Positions 16,993 to 25,568 of a DNA stretch of 64,000 nt are shown here, in pieces; the stretch's first letter is position 1, and each line of letters starts with the position of its first letter. This DNA is from Rhizorhabdus dicambivorans. GTDB lineage: Bacteria > Pseudomonadota > Alphaproteobacteria > Sphingomonadales > Sphingomonadaceae. The notes under the pieces were generated by a model. That model was not told the origin of the DNA, made no database searches, and worked only from the letters and a program-made list of their open reading frames with translations. The DNA lies in the NCBI RefSeq assembly GCF_002355275.1, contig NZ_CP023450.1:62001-126000 (forward strand), written 5' to 3'. Made by a program: the position numbers and the translations under genes.

Positions 16993-17017
16993 GGCCCGGC
17001 GGCATCGCCGCCGGGCC
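16993..17017 (+). terminator. Hairpin terminator after ssb
   Basis: Perfect 11-bp arms GGCCCGGCGGC and GCCGCCGGGCC with an ATC loop, followed by TCTTATC. It lies between the convergent ends of ssb and the minus-strand gene at 17055 and could act on both. Confidence 0.75.
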
Positions 17018-17054
17018 TCTTATCCTGTTCAGGCGCGGCATGGTCCCAAACGGA

Positions 17055-17489
17055 TCAGCGGGATCGGCATCGCCCCTTGGCATAGCGCTCCCAGCGCAGC
17101 ACGGTGCCGGTCGCAATCATCGCGCAGCTGAGATCGCCGATGCCTGGCGCGTTGCACCAGGCGCCGGTCCGGTTGCCCTTGGCCTCGCCGGTCGAGACGC
17201 AGCGCATGGTGGGGCCAACCACGCGAATATGCCCCGTGGATGTCTGGCCGCGCGGTCCGCCAAGCAAGCGCACCAACGCGTCGCGAGCGGCCGGGCCACT
17301 TGCTCCCGGACAGGGCTGGCCGGGGCGGCAGCTGTTGTCGATCTCGCGCGCGGCAATGCCGGCGAGCCGCACATGGGCGCCCTCGCGGCACCAGATGGGG
17401 CCATCGCCATCCCAGACGCGCGTCGGCGTACAGGCGAAGGTCTGACCATTAGGAACGACGGCGGCGGCAAGCAGGAGCGGGAACAGCAT
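17055..17489 (-). CDS. Secreted thermonuclease-like (SNase-fold) protein
   Basis: 144 residues with an N-terminal signal peptide (hydrophobic PLLLAAAVV, probable cleavage near residue 19). The mature part resembles small thermonuclease-family proteins: CTPTRVWDGDGPIWC, an RLAGIAAREID segment equivalent to the SNase R.xGIDAPE motif, then the CAMIATGTVLRWERYAKG end. Ala replaces the usual Pro after GIxA, and the cysteines suggest disulphides in the periplasm. Nuclease activity is inferred from family only. Confidence 0.7.
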   Translation of the reverse strand: MLFPLLLAAAVVPNGQTFACTPTRVWDGDGPIWCREGAHVRLAGIAAREIDNSCRPGQPCPGASGPAARDALVRLLGGPRGQTSTGHIRVVGPTMRCVSTGEAKGNRTGAWCNAPGIGDLSCAMIATGTVLRWERYAKGRCRSR

Positions 17490-17795
17490 CCGGCGGGGCT
17501 AACCGACAAGCGGCGGCCTGTCATCCGGACCCCGTTGAAGGGAGCGGCAGGCAGGGCAAGGGGTGGGGCGGGACATCGGCGGGGACCTGGCCTCCTGGCC
17601 GGCGGGTTCGCCCGCTCTCAATCGGCGCGATCCTTGGTCCACCCGGTGACCTTTTGCGATCAACCCGCAAGGGGTCCGGTCGCTTCGCTACGGCTTTTTG
17701 GGCCTCCAGCCAAAAAAGTGATCGCGGCCACCGGCCGGACACATCGGGCGCCTGTCGAGCGGGACGAACCCGCCGGCGCGCAAAGGAGCCTCGAC
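17490..17795. other. GC-rich leader before a small gene
   Basis: About 300 bp without a credible gene. It contains a T-rich/A-rich hairpin (TTTTTGG at 17695-17701 pairing with CCAAAAA at 17710-17716) that could terminate transcription in either direction, and TCGCTTCGCT-like text similar to the leader before ardC at 6530. Confidence 0.45.
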
Positions 17796-17960
17796 ATGTT
17801 CACCGACATCGCAATCGCTCGCCGCCACGCCTTCAGCCTCTCGCGCAGCCTCATGATGGTCACCTTCGTCATCGCGATCGGTCAGCATTACGGGGTCATC
17901 ACCGCCGAAGACGCCGACGGCAGCGTCGCCATCGTCACCGAATTCGATCCCTTTGCCTGA
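17796..17960 (+). CDS. Small hypothetical protein, 54 residues
   Basis: ATG 17796 has a well-placed AAGGAG Shine-Dalgarno site at 17783-17788. The protein has a hydrophobic middle (SLMMVTFVIAIG) that may be a short membrane helix or amphipathic segment, and an acidic tail DADGSVAIVTEFDPFA. No family is recognised. The good ribosome binding site and position in a series of similar small island genes support it being real. Confidence 0.6.
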   Translation: MFTDIAIARRHAFSLSRSLMMVTFVIAIGQHYGVITAEDADGSVAIVTEFDPFA

Positions 17961-18067
17961 CGGCTCGTCCGGGAGCCGCTCGGCTCCCGGTTATTCCCCT
18001 CGCTTCGATCGCGGCTTGCGCCGAAGACGAGAACCGATTGTTCAGATGCCGCGCCTATGCTGCGATA

Positions 18068-18589
18068 ATGACGATTGAGGCTGAGATAGCGAATGCCGGC
18101 GATGATGCCCTGTGGGCGCGCGTCATCCAGCAGGTGAACGCCTGGCGCGGCGCCTGTCTGCAATGCTTCGCCTCGGTGGAGGTGGCCGTTACCGAGACTT
18201 TGCTGCATCTGAGCGCTCACCCGGGACGAGGACAGTCGGTGAAGCTACGGCATTTGGTCGGGCAACGGCTCGATGACCTGGCTGCACTCGTCAATGAGGG
18301 CGGCCCCTTTTCCGTGGAGGGAAATGGTGTCGCGAGCCTGCTGGCGGAATTTCGGCCCCAGGAGGGGCTGCGCACGATGCTCGCCCATGGCCAGGCGAAG
18401 CTGACAGTCGAACGGACCAGTCGATGGGCCGCCATCTTTCGTGTGATCGCGATCCGGGCACGGCAGGCTGATCGTTCGACGCTCGTGATCGAAGAGAGCG
18501 AGGCGGTGGAGAGGCTTCAGCAGCTCCGTAAGGTATCGCAGAAATTGTGCTCTGCTCTTGGCAATTTGCGCCGGGCGGTTGCCGTCTGA
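18068..18589 (+). CDS. Hypothetical helical protein
   Basis: 173 residues from ATG 18068; the open frame continues upstream but without good start signals. The sequence is predicted to be mainly helical, with VEVAVTETLLHL and KLRHLVGQRLDDLAALV segments and a C-terminal coiled-coil-like EAVERLQQLRKVSQKL. No motif that identifies function was seen. A lineage-specific accessory protein is likely. It is the last gene before the IS481 insertion. Confidence 0.55.
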   Translation: MTIEAEIANAGDDALWARVIQQVNAWRGACLQCFASVEVAVTETLLHLSAHPGRGQSVKLRHLVGQRLDDLAALVNEGGPFSVEGNGVASLLAEFRPQEGLRTMLAHGQAKLTVERTSRWAAIFRVIAIRARQADRSTLVIEESEAVERLQQLRKVSQKLCSALGNLRRAVAV

Positions 18590-18651
18590 AAGTCGGGATT
18601 TCTTTGCATCTATGCGCTGAGAATGGCGGCTCCGGCGCGGCCCGACCGGGC

Positions 18652-18657
18652 TCTAGG
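18652..18657. repeat. Left target-site duplication of the IS481-family element
   Basis: TCTAGG at 18652-18657 is repeated at 19716-19721. It matches the NCTAGN target known for IS481. Confidence 0.85.
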
Positions 18658-19633
18658 TGTGGAGCCTCAACAGGTTATTCATTGGCTGACGTAGTCGGCT
18701 GATGGGCGGTTGTGATTGTAAGCTGCCGTGGGGGCGGTGCCAGTTATAATTATGGAGCCATGGACTGAGGGCGCGTTTGCGGTGCTCGGAGGTTGGATAG
18801 GCGCGAGCATATGCCCATTCGCGTAAGCTGGTCTGGATGAAGCGTTCGGCCTTGCCGTTAGTCTTGGGCGTGTAGGGTTTGGTGCGGATGTGCTTGAGGC
18901 CGAGTGCTTTGCAGGCGTCGCGGAAGGCGAAGCTTTTGTAGCAGGCGCCGTTGTCGGTCATGACGCGCGAGACAGTGATGCCGAGGCTTTGATAATAGGC
19001 GATGGCGGCGAAGAGGAAGGCGGTTGCGCTTTCCTTCTTTTCGTCGGGGAGGATCTGGCTGAAGGCGATGCGCGAGGCATCGTCGATGCAGACGTGGACG
19101 AACTCCCAGCCCGCGCCGTAGCGCTCGCCAGCACGGCTGCCGCGAGTGCTGCTCTGCTTTGTCCGATTGCCGGTGATGCGATGGCCGACGCGTTCGAAGC
19201 GGCCGAGCTTCTTGATGTCGATGTGGATCAGCTCGCCGGGGTGCGCGCGCTCATAGCGACGGATGGGCTCGGGAGGATCGAGATCGCGCATTCGGCTCAA
19301 GCGTGCGTTGCGCAGTATCCGGCTGACAGTGGCTGGCGAGAGCTTCAGCGTGGCGGCGATCTGCTTGCCGCAGAGGCGCTGACGGCGCAGGGCGATGACC
19401 TGCTCGATGCGGTCGGCGGGCGTGGCGCGGGGCATGGCGTGTGGGCGCGAGCTGCGGTCGACGAGACCGGCTTCGCCTTCGATCCGATAACGTGCCAGCC
19501 ACTTGGCTACGGTTCGCTCCGAGACGCCCAGGGCGGTCGCGACCGCCCTGGGCGTCTCGCGCAGAACCATCACGCGCCGGACGATCTCGGCTCGACTGAA
19601 GGGCGTGGTTCGGGCATTCTTGTGGATGTTCAT
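18653..19633 (-). CDS. IS481-family transposase
   Basis: 326 residues. The N-terminal helix-turn-helix (RETPRAVATALGVSERTVAKWLARY, given here by its first and last parts near residues 27-51) binds the ends. The DDE catalytic core has Asp in HIDIKKLG, Asp in VMTDNGA and Glu in NGKAERFI, followed by the HNYNWHRPHGSL motif typical of the family. All catalytic residues are present, so it may be active. The stop codon TAG is not in the IS but in the flanking target duplication. Confidence 0.93.
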   Translation of the reverse strand: MNIHKNARTTPFSRAEIVRRVMVLRETPRAVATALGVSERTVAKWLARYRIEGEAGLVDRSSRPHAMPRATPADRIEQVIALRRQRLCGKQIAATLKLSPATVSRILRNARLSRMRDLDPPEPIRRYERAHPGELIHIDIKKLGRFERVGHRITGNRTKQSSTRGSRAGERYGAGWEFVHVCIDDASRIAFSQILPDEKKESATAFLFAAIAYYQSLGITVSRVMTDNGACYKSFAFRDACKALGLKHIRTKPYTPKTNGKAERFIQTSLREWAYARAYPTSEHRKRALSPWLHNYNWHRPHGSLQSQPPISRLRQPMNNLLRLHT

Positions 19634-19715
19634 CCGGTCGTTCCTCCAGACCTGACGTGTCGCAACATCAGTCTGATCCGGTCACGCCGGATGAACAACC
19701 TCCTGAAAGCTCACA
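18658..19715 (-). mobile_element. IS481-family insertion sequence, 1058 bp
   Basis: The ends start TGTG: TGTGGAGCCTCAACAGG from 18658 and, inverted, TGTGAGCTTTCAGGAGG from 19715. The imperfect terminal repeats extend to TT.TTCAT about 26 bp in. The element is flanked by the 6-bp duplication TCTAGG and contains one transposase gene. It sits between the hypothetical gene at 18068 and the 3' end of a group II intron. Confidence 0.88.
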
Positions 19716-19721
19716 TCTAGG
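19716..19721. repeat. Right target-site duplication of the IS481-family element
   Basis: Second copy of TCTAGG, flanking the right IS end. Beyond it begins the 3' flank of the group II intron. Confidence 0.85.
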
Positions 19722-19801
19722 CTTCGCCCTGAGCCTTGTGCCAAGTCTCAGTAGGGTCGACGCGGAACGCCTCTTTCGAGGACGTTCCAGCGCCTCCCCC
19801 C

Positions 19802-19835
19802 GAACCGTGCTTGCACCTTTCAATGCACACGGCTC
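19802..19835 (-). ncRNA. Group II intron domain V
   Basis: The 34-nt hairpin begins GAGCCGTGTGCATTGAAAGG and ends GCAAGCACGGTTC on the minus strand. This is the catalytic core helix of bacterial group II introns, with paired GAGCCGTG/CACGGTTC arms. The maturase stop codon (TGA) is embedded in it. Confidence 0.92.
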
Positions 19836-21685
19836 TCCATTCCGCTGGTCAACCGGCCGCCGTGGAGGTGGACGTGGCATGAGCGACACAGAACGACAGT
19901 TACGCGCCGCCGAGCCGATTGTTTCCACGCCGTCATCGGGCCGCGCCGCTTGTCCTTCAGTCTGTTGGGATGATGCGCTTCGAACGGGCCATCAACATCG
20001 CCGCAGCTCTCGCATTCGCGGGCGCTGAGGCGTGTGATGATGTCGTTCGTGCTCAACGCAAGGCGTGAGCCGACAGTGGTGTTATCCACGACCGACTGTT
20101 GCCAAGGCCGAGCGTTCAAGTGCTTCAACCGCCAGAGCATCTGGACCCGCAGTTCACCCCGTACCATGGTTTTCACGCCATAGTCCGTCCCCAGTTTCAG
20201 ATTTGCCATGGCTCGCGCCCGCGTTATGCGCTGCCGCGACGCGATGGTCGCCAGTAGGCTCCTGAACATGACGAGTTCAAGGCCGTTGAGCGAGCTTTTC
20301 ACGCCGTCGGCGATCGCATAATAATTGGCGAGGCCACGTAGCTCTGAGTTGTAGGCAATGACCATTTCCGCGACACTGGAGTCGAGGAACTGCGGACGTA
20401 CCCGGCCATTCCTCAAGTCGAGGTTGCCGAGTTTCTTACGCCTGCAGAACCCATAGACCCGCGACCTCGGCACCCACAGCTTGATATTGCCCCGCGTTGG
20501 TCGGCGACGGACACGACGTGATCCGCCACCGACCTTCGGACGCCCTGCCATTGATCCGGCAGACCGCAACGTGAAGGCGCAAACGTGGAAGCCAAGGAAC
20601 GGCGATCCCTTCGATGCATCACTGACCCGTGTTTTTTCCGGTGACACCTCAAGGTTGAGCCGATCACGAAGGAACGCTTCGATTTCAGCCCTGATCCTTT
20701 TTGCATCAGCCTTGCTGCCGATTACACCGACGAGGAAGTCGTCGGCGTAGCGACAATAGCGCAGGCGCCGGAAGTTGGGGTCCATTGGATCGACAGACGA
20801 ACATGCCTGCCTTTCCTTCGTGACTGCCTTGATCCGCTTCAACAGATTGCGGACCTCGGCATCGTCCGCGCCACCGGCGCGGAGGGCATCGATCTCGGCA
20901 CGATAATCGGCGATCTGGCGAGATAGACGCGTATAGGCAGGATTTGCCCTACGCGTTTTTCCCTGATCGAAGCCGACCCGCATTTCCTCCATGAACTCAT
21001 CAAGCTCATGGAGATATATGTTGGCCAGCAAGGGCGAGATTACGCCGCCCTGAGGGGTGCCGCTATAGGTCCGCTCGAACATCCAGTCGTCCATGACGCC
21101 CGCCTTCAACATCCGTTCTATCAGACCGATGAACCGAGGATCATCGATGCGTTTCGAGAGAAGCCTGAGCAGGATGTCATGATCGATGTTGTCGAAGAAC
21201 CCGCGAACATCCACCTCGATCAGCCATTTCATGCCTGTCCAGGTATTACGGATCTCTTCGAGCGCCGTGTGACACGAGCGTCCCGTGCGGAACCCATGGC
21301 TATGTTTTGAGAACACAGGATCATAGATTTGCGCGAGGACGATTCGAGCCGCTTCCTGAACAATGCGATCATCGACCGTAGGGATGCCCAATGGGCGCAT
21401 TTTGCCATTGCCCTTGGGGATATAGACCCGTCTGACCGGTCGGGGGCGGTATGTGCCATCGGCCACCTGCCGGGCGAGATTGGCTAACCTCTCAAGCGTC
21501 ATGCCGTCGAAGCTTTGCCCGTCAACGCCCGGTGTCGCGGCACCCCGGTTCCGGGATACTTTGACATAGGCCCGTTCATAGAGATGCGACGATCTCAACA
21601 GACGGTGAAGACCATTGACCCGCTTTCCCGCCCGCGACAGGGCCGGAAGAGTTTCGAGCCTTCTCAGGATAATAGCGGTCTGCAT
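19820..21685 (-). CDS. ltrA: Group II intron reverse transcriptase/maturase with HNH endonuclease
   Basis: 621 residues. The reverse-transcriptase domain has the catalytic YADD box near residue 330 and the [18 protein letters not shown] block near 218-236. It is followed by the maturase (X) domain and a C-terminal HNH endonuclease with [15 protein letters not shown] and [12 protein letters not shown] near residues 555-610. It reverse-transcribes and helps to splice the intron and nicks target DNA. All motifs are intact and the intron may be mobile. Large size and the HNH domain suggest the chloroplast-like class rather than IIC. Confidence 0.93.
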   Translation of the reverse strand: MQTAIILRRLETLPALSRAGKRVNGLHRLLRSSHLYERAYVKVSRNRGAATPGVDGQSFDGMTLERLANLARQVADGTYRPRPVRRVYIPKGNGKMRPLGIPTVDDRIVQEAARIVLAQIYDPVFSKHSHGFRTGRSCHTALEEIRNTWTGMKWLIEVDVRGFFDNIDHDILLRLLSKRIDDPRFIGLIERMLKAGVMDDWMFERTYSGTPQGGVISPLLANIYLHELDEFMEEMRVGFDQGKTRRANPAYTRLSRQIADYRAEIDALRAGGADDAEVRNLLKRIKAVTKERQACSSVDPMDPNFRRLRYCRYADDFLVGVIGSKADAKRIRAEIEAFLRDRLNLEVSPEKTRVSDASKGSPFLGFHVCAFTLRSAGSMAGRPKVGGGSRRVRRRPTRGNIKLWVPRSRVYGFCRRKKLGNLDLRNGRVRPQFLDSSVAEMVIAYNSELRGLANYYAIADGVKSSLNGLELVMFRSLLATIASRQRITRARAMANLKLGTDYGVKTMVRGELRVQMLWRLKHLNARPWQQSVVDNTTVGSRLALSTNDIITRLSARECESCGDVDGPFEAHHPNRLKDKRRGPMTAWKQSARRRVTVVLCRSCHVHLHGGRLTSGMESRVH

Positions 21686-22336
21686 CAGCAGTTCCTTTCC
21701 ATCGATTGGTCGAGTTACGCAGAACTGCCGTCCTTCCCCCGTACCGGGCGAATTTTACGGGCGATCACTCGCCGCTTGTACCGCTGGTCCGTCCACCTCG
21801 CGGTGGCTGTCCCGGCCATTACACCGGGCATTTGAGTACTATGACGGCTCCGTCGCCATGCAGGTCCGATACGCTGGCCTGTTTAGGCGATCCCGTAGTT
21901 GCACGAGGAGGAGTCGCGATGCGTTTAGGTGCCCCGTTCGTTTCCTTGATCCCCTGACCGGGGCCGCGCCGTGCAGACTGGCGGCGATTCGCTAGGCCGC
22001 GCTCCTCGCCCTGCACGAAATGGCGTGTCATCCGCGTTCGCCATCGCTCACCTATTAACCGCTGGAAACTGGGATTCAGACAATCCAGTCTTCACCATGC
22101 GCACCTTGCCCGGAGGTCAACCGCCCGACTGCGGAGTCAGGCTTCGATCCCTTCACCGACATGCTATGGTCCCGTTTCCCTTTCGGAATCTCAGCCGGCT
22201 CATCACCGGCACCGGTAAGTCGGTCAGGCAGAAACTGTGCCAGTAAGTTTCGTTCGGTAGAACACTCCTTTCTTCTCGCGCCACAACGGCGCACGCCCAT
22301 TCGGGTGACGATCCCTGCCGTGGCTGCTCGCACTTC

Positions 22337-22687
22337 TCAACCCTGCGCGCAAACTATGGCCCGGCCGGACGCGCCGCGCGCTGGAGGGCAGTTGGCCAGG
22401 CCCGCACGCAAGTGCTCATCGTGCAGCATTATGTGCCAGGGACGGTCATGGCCGCGCGCCGCGAGATAATAAGCCGCGCCGTCGCAGCCGACCATGCGGC
22501 ATCGGGCCTGCCGGTCGATGAGGCTGGCGCCTGCTCCATGGAGCCCGATCAGGGCATCGACATCCTCGCGCATCAAGGCACCGCAGCGGCGGCATTGCGA
22601 TCGGACGAGGATCTGGCGCAGCCGCATCGCCTGGAGTGACGCGGTCCAGGCCGGGGCAAGGCGGAAGAGAGTGGCGCTGCTCGTCAT
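22337..22687 (-). CDS. Small zinc-ribbon-like hypothetical protein
   Basis: 116 residues. Two Cys pairs, in SQCRRCGALM and ARCRMVGCDG, are spaced like a zinc ribbon. The rest has no known motif. The start may be the second Met (MRLRQILV near residue 21) rather than the first. The stop codon lies only a few bases from the 5' end of the group II intron, so the intron inserted just after the gene or trimmed its last codons; the tail GRAIVCAQG may not be original. Confidence 0.55.
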   Translation of the reverse strand: MTSSATLFRLAPAWTASLQAMRLRQILVRSQCRRCGALMREDVDALIGLHGAGASLIDRQARCRMVGCDGAAYYLAARGHDRPWHIMLHDEHLRAGLANCPPARGASGRAIVCAQG

Positions 22688-22946
22688 GACTGGCAGAGGA
22701 TAGCGCCGGGCTCTCCGCGGAGCCAGAGGATCAGGTTACCGCAATCACCTCTTTGCGATTCCGCCCGCCAAGACCTTCCTCCTGTCGGCTTGCCTGGCCG
22801 GCGCGCGCGCCCGCGCAAGCCCGCTTTGCGGGCTTCTCCACTGCCGTTGCGACCCTGCGGGTGCGCGGCCGCGCTCTGCCGCCGGCCCTTGGCACGCCTG
22901 TCGGAAGGCCCCGGCGGGCGGGGCCGGACAGATCAGGAGCGTTCTC
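22688..22946. other. Intergenic leader before the DUF3768 gene
   Basis: No gene is seen in these 259 bp. The GCGCGCCCGCGCAA block near 22803 and a CCTGCGGGTGCGCGGC stretch near 22853 resemble the leader before ardC at about 6397-6445, at a similar distance from the start codon. Confidence 0.45.
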
Positions 22947-23339
22947 ATGTCCCAATCCTCCCCGAATGCGATGAGCCAGGCCGAGCGGATCGCCCGCGTC
23001 GCCGCACTCAATGACGCGCTTCGCCGGTCCATCCATAGCCCGGGCCGCAACCAGGTCGTGATGACCGGCGGCGTTGCGGCGCTGATCGGCGACATCGCCC
23101 TGTTCCGCGGCTTTCGCCGCCGCGCGGAGATCATCCGGATCGTGCGCGACTATGACAGCTTCACGCCCGACAACGATCCGATCGGCGAGCATGATTTCGG
23201 CCGCTTCGAGTTCGAGGATGCGATCCTCTACTGGAAGATCGACTATTACGATCTCGAGCTCGCCTATGGCTCGGCGGATGCCGCCAACCCCGAGGTCACG
23301 ACGCGCGTGCTCACCATTCTGCTGGCCGACGAATATTGA
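22947..23339 (+). CDS. DUF3768 protein
   Basis: 130 residues that match the DUF3768 pattern: GGVAALIGDIA, FTPDNDPIGEHDFGRFEFED, ILYWKIDYYD and the ending TTRVLTILLADEY (quoted in parts). The family is frequent on alphaproteobacterial plasmids and islands and has no assigned function. ATG 22947 has CAGGAG 10 bp upstream. A strong hairpin follows 10 bp after the stop. Confidence 0.88.
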   Translation: MSQSSPNAMSQAERIARVAALNDALRRSIHSPGRNQVVMTGGVAALIGDIALFRGFRRRAEIIRIVRDYDSFTPDNDPIGEHDFGRFEFEDAILYWKIDYYDLELAYGSADAANPEVTTRVLTILLADEY

Positions 23340-23348
23340 TCCGGCGCA

Positions 23349-23374
23349 GCCATCCCCCCGACCGGGGGGATGGC
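23349..23374 (+). terminator. Hairpin terminator after the DUF3768 gene
   Basis: Perfect 11-bp arms GCCATCCCCCC and GGGGGGATGGC around a 4-nt loop, 10 bp after the stop codon. No T run follows. Confidence 0.6.
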
Positions 23375-23405
23375 CCGCATAGTCTGCTTGAGCAGACTAT
23401 GCGGG
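23374..23405. promoter_or_regulatory. 32-bp palindrome containing a shared 22-bp motif upstream of parAB
   Basis: CCCGCATAGTCTGCT and AGCAGACTATGCGGG are perfect 15-bp arms around TG. The inner part ATAGTCTGC-N4-GCAGACTAT (23379-23400) occurs again with identical arms at 25569-25590, so the two copies flank parAB. Candidate roles are a ParB-binding centromere (parS-like) or an operator of a shared regulator. Confidence 0.6.
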
Positions 23406-23530
23406 CAACGGACGCCGCATCCGCAAATGTGGGAGGGGAGGGCGCGGGTCTGAGATGCCGCGCGATTGCGCGTGGCCGGCGCCAGTGGCGCCGTTCGCTT
23501 GCCCGTTCACTGGCTCCAAGGAGACTTATC

Positions 23531-23707
23531 ATGGCCGCATATTTCGCCGCGCATCCCGATCACGCGTTTCTCTTCGCGTTCGGCTGCTTCGCCCTCACCG
23601 TCTATCTGTTCCGCTATGTCGGTCCCGGCATTGGCGGTGGCGGCGACTGGTCCTCGCGCGATCATTATGAGCGCAACCTGCGCGATGGTCCGGACGACTA
23701 TTGCTGA
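23531..23707 (+). CDS. Small membrane protein, 58 residues
   Basis: ATG 23531 follows AAGGAGA. Residues 12-32 form one hydrophobic helix (FLFAFGCFALTVYLF) and the rest is Gly- and Asp-rich, ending GPDDYC. No known family. It lies 12 bp before parA and may be co-transcribed with it, but nothing else links it to partitioning. Confidence 0.6.
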   Translation: MAAYFAAHPDHAFLFAFGCFALTVYLFRYVGPGIGGGGDWSSRDHYERNLRDGPDDYC

Positions 23708-23719
23708 GGTGCCGCGGTC

Positions 23720-24484
23720 ATGAAGACGATCGTCGTCAGCCTGCTCAAGGGCGGGGTCGGCAAGACCTTCCTCGCCAGTCATCTCGCCTGGTATCTTGCT
23801 GAACCGCCTGAGCGCCGCGTCGCCTTCGTCGATCTCGACCCGCAGGGCAGCTCGACGCGGCGCCTGGGCGCCGAGCGGCAAGGCGGATTTTCCGCCGACC
23901 TGTTCGATCCTGCCGCTGCCCTGTGCGCCGACGGGCAGGCCGGGCTAACCGTGCTCGGTGCCGATCCCCGCCTCCAGATGGTCAAGGCGGCGCAGGATGT
24001 GCGCGACTTCATCGGGCGCTTCCCGGCGCTCCGCCCGCATTTCGACTATTGCGTCATCGACACGGGGCCGAAGTGGGACGAGCTCACCTTGAGCGCGATG
24101 GCGGTCGCCGATGCCGTGATCGCGCCGGTGCAGGTGGCTGAGGATTCGGTCGAATGCGCCAAGATGCTGCTGACCGCGCTGCGCAAAGCCGAGGCCGCGC
24201 GCGCCGGCCGCAAGATCGCTTTCCTCGGGCTCCTCCCCTCGATGGTCAATCCGTTCGACCGGCGCGAGATGGAGAATGCGGTGAAGCTCGCGCATGCGGT
24301 CGGCGAGAAGCTCATGTTCCCGGCCTTCATCAAGGCACGGCCGACCTACAAGCATGCCGCGGAAAATCATCGTCCGGTATGGCAGGAGACTGGCAGCGGC
24401 GCCAAGGCTGCGGCCGAGGAGATCCGCGCGGTTCTCGCTGAGATCGAGCGGCGCATGACAAGCCAGGAGGTCGCGGCCGCCTGA
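23720..24484 (+). CDS. parA: ParA-family partition ATPase
   Basis: 254 residues of the deviant-Walker ParA/MinD family: P-loop KGGVGKTF near residues 10-17, VAFVDLDPQGSSTRR near 34-48 and YCVIDTGPKWDEL as switch regions. There is no N-terminal HTH, so it is the short (type Ib-like) form. It should move or tether the element together with the downstream ParB. The stop overlaps the parB start (TGATG). Confidence 0.92.
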   Translation: MKTIVVSLLKGGVGKTFLASHLAWYLAEPPERRVAFVDLDPQGSSTRRLGAERQGGFSADLFDPAAALCADGQAGLTVLGADPRLQMVKAAQDVRDFIGRFPALRPHFDYCVIDTGPKWDELTLSAMAVADAVIAPVQVAEDSVECAKMLLTALRKAEAARAGRKIAFLGLLPSMVNPFDRREMENAVKLAHAVGEKLMFPAFIKARPTYKHAAENHRPVWQETGSGAKAAAEEIRAVLAEIERRMTSQEVAAA

Positions 24485-25431
24485 TGGGCAAGTTCGACGA
24501 ACGCATCGAGGAGTTCGGACTTCTTGTCGGCGGCCATGAACGGGCGCGCCGGGTCGAGGATATCGAGCTTGCGCGCATCCTGCCCGACCCCGGCAATCCC
24601 CGGCGCAGCTTCGACGATGACGCGCTCGCTGAGCTGGCCTCCTCGATCGCGTCGCGCGGCGTGCTGCAGCCGATCACGGTCACGCCGCCTGACGCGAACG
24701 GCATGCACCGGATACGTCTGGGCGAGCGCCGCTTCCGCGCATCGCAGCTGGCGGGCCTTGCCACGATCCCCGCGATCGTCGTGCCGTTCGGCGAGGGGGT
24801 GCAACTGCTGGCCGACCAGATCGTCGAGAATGACCAGCGCGCCAATCTGTCGTCGGTCGAGCTCGCCCATGCGATCGCCCGGATGCTCAAGGGCGGGATG
24901 AACCAGGTCGAGATCGCGGCGGCACTCGGCCGATCCAAGCAGTTCGTCTCGCTCTATGCCGCCTATGGCGACATGCCGGCCTATCTCAAAGAGGCCCTGC
25001 CGTTTGCGCCCATTCGCCTTCTCTATGATCTGCACCGGACGGCGAGGGACTACCCTGCCGAGGTCGAGGCCTATGTCGCCAGCTGGGGCGACGCCGGGGC
25101 AACGCTCGCCGCAGGATCGCGCTTCATCGCCGAACTCAAGCAGACGCACCCGGCGCCGGTCCCTCCGCGGGCGCCTGTGGCAAAGCCATTGGGGCCCACC
25201 GACCGCGATCCGGTTCGATCGGGCCTCACGGACAAACCCTCCGCGCCGATCCGATCTCCGAGACTACCGGTTCTGGTCGACGGATTCCCTGCGTGGCTCC
25301 CGCTGGCGCCTTTGGTCACGGTGATTTTCGAGGATGGCCGCGAGCGGGAGGTCGCTGCCTCGTCAATCGGTCCGACCGGCGAGAGAAGCGAGGCCTTGCC
25401 AACAACTGACCCGCCTCCTCCGCGTTCGTAG
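24484..25431 (+). CDS. parB: ParB/RepB/Spo0J-family partition protein
   Basis: 315 residues. The N-terminal ParB/sulfiredoxin-like domain (PGNPRRSFDDDALAELASSI; LGERRFRASQLAG, near residues 37-90) is followed by a helix-turn-helix (NQVEIAAALGRSKQFVSLYAA near 140-160) for centromere binding. The C-terminal 110 residues are Pro-rich and end in a small beta-rich module (VTVIFEDGREREV). It is the binding partner of ParA; the flanking 22-bp palindromes are possible targets. Confidence 0.92.
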   Translation: MGKFDERIEEFGLLVGGHERARRVEDIELARILPDPGNPRRSFDDDALAELASSIASRGVLQPITVTPPDANGMHRIRLGERRFRASQLAGLATIPAIVVPFGEGVQLLADQIVENDQRANLSSVELAHAIARMLKGGMNQVEIAAALGRSKQFVSLYAAYGDMPAYLKEALPFAPIRLLYDLHRTARDYPAEVEAYVASWGDAGATLAAGSRFIAELKQTHPAPVPPRAPVAKPLGPTDRDPVRSGLTDKPSAPIRSPRLPVLVDGFPAWLPLAPLVTVIFEDGREREVAASSIGPTGERSEALPTTDPPPPRS

Positions 25432-25451
25432 TTTATCTTGTACGATGGTTT

Positions 25452-25481
25452 GGGCCGTACCCTTCGGGGTGCGGCCCTTTT
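25452..25481 (+). terminator. Rho-independent terminator after parB
   Basis: GGGCCGTACCC and GGGTGCGGCCC pair with one mismatch around a TTCG loop and are followed by TTTT. It is a strong intrinsic terminator that closes the parAB operon. Confidence 0.88.
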
Positions 25482-25568
25482 CGTGTCGACGGGCGGGGGC
25501 GGCGCCGAAGGTGCCGCCCCTTGCTGCGGACGATCGATATTCGAGAGGGGTTCACTGACCGAAGAGTG

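Larger units (their letters stand above)
19740..22333 (-). mobile_element. Group II intron (ends approximate)
   Basis: A roughly 2.5-kb retroelement on the minus strand. It encodes a maturase, has an unmistakable domain V at 19802-19835 and a domain VI-like stem following it (GGAACG/CGTTCC near 19770-19800) with a CCCTACT segment that could hold the branch-point A. GTGCG, the usual 5' end, occurs on the minus strand starting at 22333 and again at 22294, so the 5' boundary is one of these. The 3' end lies around 19740-19760. Large 5' RNA domains fill 21686-22290, which therefore has no other gene. Confidence 0.8.

Noticed and set aside
18890-19720. 276-codon plus-strand frame inside the IS481 element
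   Set aside because: It is antisense to an intact transposase, with Asp/Ala/Gly repeats and no domain.
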